64,000 bases of DNA, from assembly GCA_904063045.1 (NCBI GenBank), contig CAJFCJ010000012.1:2558498-2622497 (forward strand). Direction: 5' to 3'. This document shows positions 22,670 to 33,062 of this stretch, piece after piece. A program made the translations under genes and the position numbers. Below the pieces are notes generated by a model. It was not told where the DNA came from. It did not search any database and saw only the letters and a list, made by a program, of their open reading frames with translations. Source of the DNA: Dimorphilus gyrociliatus. Its lineage: Eukaryota > Annelida > Polychaeta > Dinophilidae. Numbering within the stretch: position 1 is the stretch's first letter; the number at the start of each line of letters is the position of its first letter.

Positions 22670-25600
22670 TTTCTTTTTTTGGAACCTTAATAATCTCAGC
22701 TTCAAGTGCAAGTTCTTCAGCCGACAAACCCTCTTCGATTGAAAATGTATTCGATAAAATTTGATCTGTAAGAAGGTAAGAAAGGCAATAAAATCTATGT
22801 TTTATCGAAGAGAGAGAATAATCAATTTGTGATTTATTACCCATTTCCTTCTCTAATTTTTTCTCCTCTTCCATTTTCTTATCAATTGAAGAGAGAACGC
22901 TCTGACTTCTTTTAAACTCTTTGATCTGATTTTCCGAAAATTTCACACTTAAAGGTGGCTTCTTATGAGTGGGCGATGAGCTTTTTGGAGGTGTTTTAGA
23001 TTGTTTTTCGCTCGATTTTAATATTTTTTTAATGGGAGCTGAACTAGAAACATCCTTCTTACTAGAAGATATTCCTTGATTATCATAAGGAGAGACGCTT
23101 AAAAGAGGAGGAGAATTTGATCGAAGTTTTTCCTTTTTCGCCGCACTTCCGTCTTCTTTCGGTAGTTCAGGAAGGTTTCGCTATGAAAATAGAGAGTTTA
23201 TTATCATTTTCCCATTAATAAACAGTTAAATTATTATGTAAATATTACGTTTTTCTTATTATCACTTTGAATTAAATTCTCCGATTCATTTTCATCCCTA
23301 TTTATCTCTATTGAAGGTTGTCTAGCGCTAATTGGCCTCTTAGAAGAGGTTGGTCGTTTTTTCAATAGTTTCTCCCCTTCGCTTTCAGCTACTGATTTTT
23401 CCTCATCTTCTCCATCTCCTTCTGCTTGGGGACTTTGGACGAATTGAACGTGCTTTTCGATCGAATCCGATCTTGCAGACATTCTATCGGGTGTCAAGAG
23501 TCTTGACCGTACCGACGCCGCTGAAACGGGTCGTTCTCTATTCGACGACGTTGCCGAATGATTGCTTAAATCAGATTTCATTTCTCTTTGCTGAGGTTCT
23601 GAGACTTGCTGCTTATCTATAACGATCTCTCGGTGGTCTACAATTACATTATTCTCTTCTATTGACGGTGGCTTATCTCTATTGAAAACGTCGTAACTGG
23701 ACGGATCTTCGATGGCAGCTTCATTTTCAGTGCTTGCCGATCTATTCGATTTAATGGAACTCTTTCTCGAGTTATTTACTTCTCCGACTATTTCTGTCTT
23801 TGGTTCGTCATCACTAAATGCCTTGTCTTTCAATATTGCGTGTTGTTCATCGTGAGATGAATATTTTCTCTCATTTCTTCTCCTCCAAGGTGGAGTTACA
23901 CAACGAGAGGTGGAGGCCAAAACAGGCGTTGGAGGAAGATATCTACCACTAAGTGGCCGAAAATCACCAGTACTTGCAGCTATAATACGATATATATGTG
24001 TTTTGAAAAGGATTAAAGAGAAAAATTGATCTGCACGAGTGTTGAAAAACTCGGAAAAAAACTGACAAAAAACAATCCAAAACGTGTTGAACAGATGGTG
24101 AAAAGAACGTAGAAGAAAATATTAAATACATAAATTTTTAACCCGTCATACCATATACACTATAGCTGTTGTTGTTGTTGTTGTTGTTTGTAGCATTATT
24201 AAAGCGATACAGGGAGGGAGGAAGGGAGAGAGAGAAAGACAAAGAGAGAGAGAGAGAGAGGAGGTTAAGGAACGGGAAGGGGTAGGAGAAAAAGGGAATG
24301 AAATGAATGATTAGTCAATAAATTATTATAGATTTTTTTCTTTTTATCATTAATAGCTTTTTAATAGCCTTATTAGTTATGATCAGAAAAATAAATCAAA
24401 TAGACCTATTTATATAGATATATCTACACCAGATGAATACTTACTATTTGAACGGGTTGAAGGACTCTTAGGGCTATTCATCGGCATAGTTTGCTTTGTT
24501 TCCTTACCATCCTCCAAACGAGGATGATCTGGCAATCTATTTAAAAGCAATTTCTTTCAATTAACTCTATTAATAACGAATAACAATTAACACAATAAGA
24601 CAATAAAATAAACGAAATAAATGGAGACTAACTGACTGATTGATTGATTGATTGATTGATTAACTTGTATATATTTTATGGATATATAAATACAATATAC
24701 ATATATAGTATATAGAGAGATATTGTACAAAGTCTACTTACTGTTTACGTCTTATTCGCACGGAAATTTCACTCTCAGATCCAGAAGGAGACGAAGGAGG
24801 AACCGGCATTTGTTCTGCTTAATAAAAGAGATTTATACAGTTATATATCTTATATATAGTGTATAATTGAATAGATAAGAGTTATCAAGTTAAAACTGTA
24901 TGGTGCTTATTAATATAAAGCAAAAACAACAATAAAACAAAACAAACAAACAAACAATACTAGAGAATAAAAAAAAATATTCCTCTCTTCTTTCTTTCTT
25001 TCTTTCTTTTATTATCTAGAAATAAAATATGAATTGAGCATATGACGGGAACTTTTAGGATATTCTATTCTCTCTTCTTTTCTTTCTCTTATCAATAATG
25101 GAAAATATGGTTTTTGTTTGTTTGTCAATTTGTTTGTTTGTTTGCTCCTTAGGATACAAAACTGTGCTGAAAATCAACATTAAAAACAAACAATAATGAT
25201 ATATATATATATATTATATATATATATATAAATATCATAATAATAGTAATAATAGCTTTTGTGCCAGATATTCAAGTGCGCTCAGTTTGTACTTGACTGA
25301 TTTTGTTCGGTGATAATAAACAACAATAATATTGCAGTTGAGTGGTTAAACAACTTCTATACGTTCTTTTTCGGTTTCGACCGAGAAAGACCCTACTGTT
25401 ACCTTTAAATTTTGATTTAGACTCTGGTGGAAGATTTGGTAAGACTCTTCGACGCTTTTCGAATACTTTTTTAGTAGGTGGAGCGAGATTTGGACTCCAT
25501 AATCGACTCTCGTCGGTTGTATCGTAATTTGGTGTGTTTGTACGAGGCTTACCCGCAATATCCTCCGGAGTTTTTGTTGACCTGGAAGAAGGAGGCCTCT

Positions 25601-26919
25601 GGTAGAGAATTTCTGAAGATGGTCTTGTAGATGGCCTCGAAGAATTTGTAAAAGTTAACTCTTCAACAGTCTCCATAGGATTTTCTATAGAACAGCAAAG
25701 CGATGCACACTAAAGAAATAAAAGAAATAATATCTACCTTCAAACATTAACGAAGATCTTGTCCTTAGAGATTTCTTAAGCTCTTCGCTAGATAATCTCT
25801 GCACAGTTTTAGGAGACCTCGAAGATAAGCTATTCGTCAAAATGACAAAGCGAGGAGAAGAGAAGGAAAAAAGAAAAGGGAATTAAAATTAAAACAAGCC
25901 TTAAATTTTGATTGACAAACTGAAAAGTCCTAAATTGTGCTTGTGCCGATGATGGTCGACTATCAGTACTAGACGTGCAAGATTCTGTATCTGGTGAATT
26001 CCTTGCTAAGAGGAGTAAGGCTTCTTGAAGTTGCTTTTCATCTTCCGATAAATTGTGATTATTTCTTAAGCTTCTAAACCAACTGCGTGATTTTAAGTGT
26101 TATGTTTGTTTATTGTTAATAAATTTAAGCTGTTTTCCCCCTCTCCCTTCCCTTTTCTCACACATTTACACATATTTACATACAATTAGGAAGAGGGATT
26201 GGACATTTCATCCTTACCTGGCTGAATGCCTTCGTAATTGCTGCAGGTAATCATCGGTACTCTCTCTCTTCAATTCATGATCCGCTGCTGAATTTAAATC
26301 GTGCAGGAAATTAAGATAAGTTTTATTAGCCGGATCGGAAATACTGCAATGTTCTTTATTATACTCCTATAGAATAATAATAAATAGCACAAGATCTTTA
26401 TTGTCGCTTCAAGACTAGTTAAATGTATAGGCTTACTCCGTCTCCAAAACTCAAAATACTTTGAGCTAAACGGGATAAACTACCGAATTTCTTTTGTAAT
26501 TCGCTATCAGACATTTTCTTCAGCTTGTTACGAAGTTTGTCTCCTTCCCTAGCATTCATCTCTTCCATTTCTTTATCGGAAGGTCCAGAGAATAATAGTA
26601 GACGACCCCGCCTCGTAAGGTACGTTTTTGGTATAAGAGCCTCTTGTTTTTGTCTGTCAACGGGGGCGGACATGCATCGATAGTTGGGTACAGTGTTGAG
26701 AACTGAATACCCCATATCTTTCGGCTTGGGGACTACTTTCTGAAGAGGAAAAGAGGAGGAGGGGAAAGAGAAGAAGGAGGGGAAGAAAAACAACAAAAGT
26801 CAATATATAAAGTATACATCTATATGTATATGTCAACTAACTTTATCTGAATCAATAAAGTCAACGGCACCGGGACCGTTCCAAGAGGCAAATCCTTGAG
26901 CAAGTGGACTAAAAGCCAT
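21160..26919 (-). CDS. KIAA2012: KIAA2012-like coiled-coil protein
   Basis: Fifteen exons on the minus strand: 26919-26842, 26739-26437, 26366-26218, 26082-25921, 25829-25738, 25684-25403, 24814-24742, 24536-24445, 23979-23249, 23180-22841, 22765-22686, 22613-21835, 21749-21647, 21527-21334, 21241-21160. Phases match throughout and sum to 3,540 bp, or 1,179 aa, nearly the 1,181 aa I recall for human KIAA2012. The N-terminal region carries IPKTYLTRRGRLLLFSG (about residues 62-78), then SLSRLAQSILSFGDG and TYLNFLHDLNSAADH, which align from memory with LPKTFSTRKGALILYSE and the following blocks of the human protein. The middle is Ser/Pro-rich and disordered. From about residue 825 to 1150 it is an uninterrupted Glu/Lys/Arg-rich helix or coiled coil. 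The tail is basic (GEPKNKKGGFRNRKPQQRPK). The function is unknown even in vertebrates. The donor of exon 14 (GTATAA) is weak. Confidence 0.75.
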
Positions 26920-27559
26920 TCTAAATACTTTTAGAGGTGTACTTTACATATAGATATATTCTTTCTTTATACTGTTTATATCAATGAGAAACCAATACTG
27001 AACAATAAAAACTTTATACAGTATACGGATTATCAAAAAACTATTCTATCGGACATCTCGCCTAATCAAGCTCTTCCTATACACTCTTATCTATATACGA
27101 ACGTTTCTTCCATAACTTCTGACACATAGTGAAGCTAGTGAAAAGGCGTACGAAAAAAAGCAATACTGTTTACACTGGTTGCTAGTAGAGATTAAGCCTA
27201 TTGATCTCGACTGCAAATTAATGTTCTCTTTACAGTTTACTTAATATTTTAATGTTTATCCAACGCTAATGCTATTCAATCGGTCGAAAACAGTAATTCT
27301 ACTAAGTACACATTATGCTTTAAAATTTGTTACCTAAACGTAATACCGCCTTTGAAGTATCTATATAAAAAGCAGTAAAGAAGGATAAGACAACTTTTTT
27401 CCTAATCTTATCCAGAATTTTTTATTAGCCTATGAATTATTACTATTGACTTGAATAACACGATCAACAAACTATCGAAATTAATTAGTCAAACGTAGTT
27501 CTTTCATAGTCTTTCAACGCACGCGATAAATCAATTTCAATTTTCCACTTTTTTAAAAG

Positions 27560-27604
<45 letters not shown>

Positions 27605-28231
27605 CTTCTTGTGCAGTTTTGTTCCATTTTAAATAAGAAAAAAACAGCGAATTTGTATAAAAATTAAGAGCTTTTTATTCTGTTTGCTTTGTAGAAAGGG
27701 AGAGGTTTTTTCTTTCAAATTGATTATTTAATACATTTTTCTTTCTATATATTGGTTTATTTATTTATTGATTATCTATCAATTCTCTCTCCTCTATTGC
27801 TTCCTCTCTCCCTCCCTCCCTCCCTCCTTTCACCCCTCCTATTCTCTCTTTCGTTCTTCTCTTCTTGTTCTTCTTCGACTCTTTCTTCTCTTAATCTACC
27901 TCCTTAAGCGTATCTTTACTTTATTACAACTTTCTTTCTTCACAAATCGCTTACATTAAATATATTCTATAGGCTTTTCGCCAACTACACAACCACAAAA
28001 CCATTATTCTTCGATTGATCCCAATCAAGTCACAAGTAGGCTCTTCAAACTCAATCGAAACGAATTTGTCTCGCCGGGAATATGGCGCCATCTATATTCC
28101 ATTTTGTTATCTTCACCGATAAGAGCAAAGGATAATTTACCTGTATACATGTTTTTCTTTTAAATCTTTTTACCTGTAGCAGACGTTAAATTGATTTTTT
28201 TCGGGGAAACGTTAAAAAGCGCTTGTTGGCT
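26920..28231. promoter_or_regulatory. Shared upstream region of a divergent gene pair
   Basis: About 1.3 kb between the start codons of the KIAA2012-like gene (-) and the two-pass membrane protein gene (+). It contains a (CT)n tract of 19 units at 27563-27600, a CCTCCCTCC run near 27808-27828, a CCAAT-like GATCCCAATCAAG near 28017-28029 and a perfect 10-bp palindrome ATGGCGCCAT at 28082-28091 that resembles back-to-back YY1 cores. No coding exon was recognised. The promoter role is inferred from position and motifs. Confidence 0.4.
27563..27600. repeat. (CT)n microsatellite
   Basis: Nineteen uninterrupted CT units in the divergent upstream region. Confidence 0.95.
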
Positions 28232-29157
28232 ATGGATGAAAGAGAATTTCCCCCTCCTCCTCCACCCCTCAGTGCAGAAGGAAATTTCAACGTAGCTAGA
28301 TATGAAGAAGAGCAGCAAATAGACGATTCTGTACCCGTACCGTTAGTCAGCGTACAAAAAGAGACCGATGAAGGGAAAATGGATAAGATTAAAGGATTTT
28401 TTAACAAGGCAAAAAAGCCAAAATTACCAAAGATGCCATTTTTTAAAAAGAAGAAGCAAGATAATGTTTTACAGGTAAATATAATCATAAAAGAGGAGTT
28501 GAAATCTATCAACTATATTATTAATATAAACAACAAACGACATATTGCAGTTGGACGTCATTCCGCAAGAAAACTTGAACGAGTCCGAACCTGAGCCGAT
28601 GCCTCAGCAAAGTCAAAGGTTAACTCCTCCGGAGCAAGATTCTTGGTCTCCTGGCCAACCGCTACTCCAAAGAGGAGCGAGCGTTGATGCGAGGGGAGCA
28701 GAGGAGGGTCAGAATTTTCCCCAACCGGTAAAACTATATAAAAATACATAAAAAACAATAGAGGACAAGTGGATTGCGGAAGAGAGTTTAACGTCAATTT
28801 TTCCTATAGGTAATCATAAATAGACCGGAAGAAGCACCTTTGGACACTGGCTTTGCAGCCGAAGGAGAACAGACTAGAGCTCCTTTTAGAGAAATAACAC
28901 GAAAAAGAGTTAGAGCGAGTACCGTCACTCTGGCCCTACTTCTTCTAGGACTAGCCGTTGGCATCGTTTTAACGGCACTTAGCTCCAGATCATTTATGCT
29001 GAAGATTATCGGGCCAACTCTAATAGGCCTATCATTTTTTGCTTTGATAGGTAAAATATACTTCACACTGTTCCTCGGAGACAATCCAGATCTTGGGCTA
29101 CAACCAATAGTGAAAAAGGCCCAAAAGATGATAAAAAGAAAGGAAAGTTCAAATTAG
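28232..29157 (+). CDS. Two-pass membrane protein of unknown family
   Basis: Three exons: 28232-28474, 28551-28727, 28810-29157, all in phase 0, give 255 aa. The start is the ATG giving MDERE at 28232; there is no in-frame ATG upstream. The N-terminus has a hexaproline run, then a Lys-rich block (KIKGFFNKAKKPKLPKMP and KKKK, about residues 53-77) and an acidic, Pro/Gln-rich middle. Two hydrophobic helices follow, about residues 176-197 and 203-229, separated by a tight SSRS turn, then a short basic tail ending QKMIKRKESSN. There is no signal peptide, so both ends are probably cytosolic with a hairpin in the membrane. I do not recognise the family. An ATTAAA near 29212 could be the poly(A) signal. 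It is transcribed away from the KIAA2012-like gene. Confidence 0.75.
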
Positions 29158-29451
29158 AAAATAGTATAAAACACTTGCCATTGTAGTGAATTTTTGTTGT
29201 TTATTTTGTATTATTAAATTAACTGTAAGATTGTTGAAGCGATAAATTAGATAAAGCATGAATATTCATTAAGCAGAGAAGAGAGTATGTACAAGTATAC
29301 CTTTTAACCCACTCATTTTTTCTCTCTCTCTCTCTCTCTCTCTCGTTCTTTGTCCCCTACATCCCTGTGTATAAATACTACATTTAATATATGCACTATT
29401 CGTCGATTGATACTCCAAATATGGTTTTTTTTTTACTATAGAAAGCGTTGT

Positions 29452-29990
29452 TTATAATGAAAAAATGTTGTTTTTTATTTCGGTTTTAATCTTTTTCCAT
29501 CGATTATTAAAACAAATTCCTTGGCTTTTGATTGGAGCGAAATCGCAATCGGCAAATTCTTTATTTAAATAGGTAAAGCCTTCGTATGAGCAAACTGGGC
29601 TAAAGTAATGATTGGCTATGCATGGTGGACATTTCTTCATCGATTTGACAAGTATTCCGTTGCATTTAGCCTCGCAAATGTTTCTATAAGTTCTCTCATT
29701 TTCTCCGCAAACCGGCTCAGTTGAGTTGGGACAAGAACACGTTCTGAAACATTGCCCTTTGTATCTAGGAACGACTCCTTCACACTCTGCCACGCACGAG
29801 TTATTATGAGTGATTCCGTTCGTGTCGCAAACTGGATCGAGGACCCTTCTACACCTTCGGCAATCAAACGACAAGGCGTCACCAATAGCTACGAATAAGT
29901 TTTTTAAATTAACTTGAACATACTAAATAAAAACAAGCAGCGTCACTTACTAATAAACAGAATAGAGTAGAATAATACAATTTCAAACAT
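29452..29990 (-). CDS. Secreted triple-Kazal protease inhibitor
   Basis: Two exons on the minus strand, 29990-29951 and 29888-29452, total 477 bp, or 158 aa. Exon 1 encodes most of a signal peptide (MFEIVLFYSILFITIGDALS). The mature part has three Kazal repeats in tandem, recognised by PVC-x(6)-Y/H-x2-x-C-x3-C spacing: DPVCDTNGITHNNSCVAEC, EPVCGENERTYRNICEAKC and SPVCSYEGFTYLNKEFADC. The third has Phe where the fourth cysteine of the fold is expected, so it should lack one disulphide. Kazal domains usually bind serine proteases through the loop just before the second cysteine, and here those loops differ between repeats. A free-standing secreted inhibitor is the simplest reading. The C-terminus after repeat 3 is basic and ends NNIFSL. 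Confidence 0.85.
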
Positions 29991-30472
29991 TTTCCTTATT
30001 GTTAAGCTTTTACCAAAGTGACTTATTCGTAAACAGTTTTGGCTATTTAAACGTTTTCCATCTGTCGAAAGAATCATAGGCAAACAACCAAAAACGAACG
30101 AAATCGATAAATTACCCAGGTAAAAAAGGAGGAATAACCTAAAAAGAGAGAGAGAGAGAGAGAGAGAGACTATACGTCCGTATCCGTGTGGGTATGGGAT
30201 ACATATATATACTGTATATACACACACATACACACATACACACACATAAAAACGTATTTATGTGTTCGGAGAGACTTTTATACGTTATATAAAAACTTAT
30301 AATAGATGGGGAAGAGTTTATAAGTTTCAGTTAGGCTTACGTAAACAAAAATATCCACACCAACCCCAAAAACCAATAAAAGTAAAGCGTATATCAATAC
30401 AGAGTATTTAAAGAATCTTTTTTAAAATTCACTTCTTGTTCAGCTTTCCAACTGTAAAGTCTATTAGGAGAG
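29991..30472. promoter_or_regulatory. Divergent promoter region, Kazal gene and receptor-like gene
   Basis: Roughly 480 bp between two divergent starts. On the plus side a CCAAT box (AACCAATAAAA near 30371) is followed by TATTTAAAG at 30405-30413 and an initiator-like TTCAGC about 30 bases further, ahead of the ATG at 30473. On the minus side there is only a weak TTTAAATAG-like box. A (GA)n tract at about 30141-30170 and a TATATACTGTATATACA palindromic stretch near 30206-30222 lie between. Confidence 0.4.
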
Positions 30473-31784
30473 ATGGGAGAAAAGGATATGACACTCTTTC
30501 GTATATTTCTCTTATCTCTTCTTATCTTTAATAAATATTTAAGCAGTACTGCAATGAAACCAGCCTGTCCTCCGTTCGAGTGTCTACAGCCAAACTATTC
30601 AATATGCGAAAATTTCTCTATTGAAACTAATGAATCGATGAAAATATGTGGATTAGAAGATTGTTGGAGGAATAGAACTATAAAATATCAATTTCATATT
30701 CGATCGCAAACGTTACAGAATCTTTCGATCTACTTTCATCCAGAATTTTTTAAATGTTTACACAATTCAAGTGTAAAAATTCAATCTAGAGAGGATATTG
30801 ATGAAACTCGGTATCCAATAACTACTTTATCGAAAACTTACTGCTCAAGTATATCATCTCGTAACTTTGTTATGGAAGTTTATCTCAACATTAGTTGTTT
30901 GACAACGAATTCCTATTCCCTTCAAATTCTTTACGGTTAGTCTTAGCATACGATTTCTGAATATATTCTCATCTCGTACACTACTACACCAATCCTTTTA
31001 TTTTTTTCCTTTTTCTTAACTCTTCTCGTCCTCTGTGCCTGTCTTTTTGTCAGTATATCTATCTTTCTTTCTCTGTCTCTCTGTCTCTCTCTCTTTCTCC
31101 CTATCAATCTTGTAGTTCTTCTTACTTCCCCTACATAACCCACTATATTCGTCCTTTCCCGTTTCTTACCATAAGTGGCACTGCATTAGTTGCCACAAGT
31201 AATTTACATATCCTTTTCGTCAAACAGGCGGTGATTTTATGCAAGTTTCGAGCAGCGTAACCCTTATAAAATATGACGATTTACCTGACAAAATAACTTT
31301 GCCACAAACGAAAGAACTATGGGATATTCCTAATATTGCACTCCTTTGTATTGGAATTTTTCTACCAACAATCACCATCCTTCTATTCATTTTATACTAT
31401 TGTTCAATGCGACGCAAGATTAGGAAAATGAAAAATGATCAAACGCCCAAATCGCCTTTGACAAACTATTACGATGCTGTTGGAAAGCACGATTATATAT
31501 CAACAATAGACGTTGAGAAAAAGGTTAATGACTCGAAAGTTACATCGAATCGACAGTCCTACATATCCATTTCGGACGTTGAAGAAGGTAATAAAAATGC
31601 AAAGTTAGAAGAAACGAATACGGATAAAGGAGAAATGGAAAATTATGAAAACGATCAATCAAGTACGGCGAGCTCTTACTATGACAATGCTCCTCAAATG
31701 AGATCAAAAACTGTTCAAGTTGATGGATTGTCAATAGGAGGATATTCATTATTGAATTTGTCCTCTGCAAATGGTCGTCTATGA
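30473..31784 (+). CDS. Single-pass receptor-like membrane protein, unknown family
   Basis: Two exons, 30473-30935 and 31228-31784, total 1,020 bp, or 339 aa. The N-terminus has a signal peptide after a short charged leader (MGEKDMTLFRIFLLSLLIF). The ectodomain, about residues 28-188, holds at least nine cysteines and numerous N-glycosylation sites. One transmembrane helix follows at about residues 190-212, stopped by MRRKIRKMK. The roughly 125-residue cytoplasmic tail is Ser/Asn/Asp-rich and carries a duplicated motif, HDYISTIDVE at Tyr244 and QSYISISDVE at Tyr266, plus NYYDAV and ASSYYDNAP tyrosines. I recognise no named domain. The layout resembles a type I receptor or adhesion protein with phosphotyrosine docking sites, but that role is inference. 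The 292-bp intron sits in the juxtamembrane ectodomain. Confidence 0.75.
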
Positions 31785-32973
31785 AAAGCATCTAGTCCTT
31801 GTGACGACTACATAAATTAGTCAAAGCCTTTAATGAGTTAAAGTTCTCTTTTTCCTTACGTCCTTCTCTCCCTTTCTCTCTCTCTCTCTCTCTCTCTTCC
31901 TCTCACCGAGTTCTGAAAAAGATTTTTACCAAAGAGAAACAAAACTGTATTACTATTATTTCTACTTGGAAGGATATGAATAATTTCCCCATTCCAGGAA
32001 AAGAGAAGATTTGCTATTTATCAGCAAAAATTTAGTTACTAATAATCATCTATTCTTCCTAGGAACTATTATAAAAGTTCAATGAACTTTGAACAATATT
32101 AACTCACTACTTTTACATAAGTTTTTGAACTATTGTACCAGATAAAAACTGCTGACTTTTACAAAAGTTCAGAGAGAGAGAGAGAGAGAGACAAACCTAA
32201 TGATGATTTAGCATTTTTTTTATTCTCCCGTTAGAGTTTAAGTTTATGTTTGTAAAATCTTATTTATATTACAAACGCTTTTCTTTCAGCAGTTTGTTTA
32301 AAAGCTCGTTTATTCAACGTTCAAGCATTCTTTCATTTGTTTTTTTTGTTGTTTGTTTCTGTTCTCATGCTTTTTCTTAATTAATAATGATAAATAGACA
32401 TAATTAAGCCTAATGTTGAGTATACTGCCTACCACGATGACAATTGAATATTTATATGTCGATTAAGGAGGACAATGGCAAATAGAGTATTTATAAATAT
32501 AAACTGTTAATTATCTAAATAGCATGTGCATATTGTGGCCAAACTTTCGTACTTTAGGCCAAAAAAGCTGGCGTTAGTATGTAAATAAAGTGTCTAGTTG
32601 ATTAAAAGTTCTCTTCTATTGTTTTTTAAGCTTAAAGTTTTTCTTAGTTTTCTTCTTCTTTCTTCTCTTTATAAAGCTTTCGTTCTTTCTTTGTTTCTTC
32701 CTCGTCCTCCTCTTCTTCTTCTTCTTCTTTTTCTTCCTCTACTTCTTATTCTTTTTCCTCTTCTTCTCTTCTTGCCAAGACTAATGTCTCTTTGTCTCAG
32801 CCAACATGGAAATCGTCATGCAAAGATACGATTTAAGGATATGTTTACAGAGTGCTAAAGGGGTAGGTTTGAATAGGGGCCTCTTTTCCTGTACGTCTTT
32901 GCGTATATGGTTCAGCAGACGAGCTTATTATAGCCTAACTGATAAAATAATGAGTCTAGGCCCACTATAGATG
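31785..32973. other. Intergenic region upstream of the cyclase gene
   Basis: About 1.2 kb with CT tracts (near 31872-31897), a GA tract (32172-32190) and CTT-rich stretches (32700-32770). I see no exon. Its left part is likely the 3' UTR of the receptor-like gene. Confidence 0.5.
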
Positions 32974-32998
32974 TATAAAAACTGGCTTTTCGGCCAGT
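32974..32998 (+). promoter_or_regulatory. TATA box and adjacent hairpin of the cyclase gene
   Basis: TATAAAA at 32974-32980 lies about 85 bases before the cyclase start codon. It is followed at once by a perfect short hairpin, ACTGGC-TTTTCG-GCCAGT (32981-32998). If the TATA box is used, transcription would start near 33005, giving a 5' UTR of about 60 bases. Confidence 0.45.
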
Positions 32999-33062
32999 AT
33001 TAACAATTTATTTCTTCTTGCTGCTGGTCAATCGATTCTTCATTTAGCATTCTACTAGAGAG

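Noticed and set aside
25346-25558. Alternative frame over an exon of the KIAA2012-like gene
   Set aside because: It overlaps exon 25684-25403, whose phase fits both neighbours. The other frame does not connect.
32598-32858. Leu/Phe-rich open frame upstream of the cyclase gene
   Set aside because: It follows CTT/TTC tracts and lies before the TATA box of the cyclase gene. No signature was found.
32981-32998. Short hairpin considered as a histone-type 3' stem-loop
   Set aside because: The stem and loop do not match the histone consensus, and it lies upstream of the cyclase gene, not after a histone gene.
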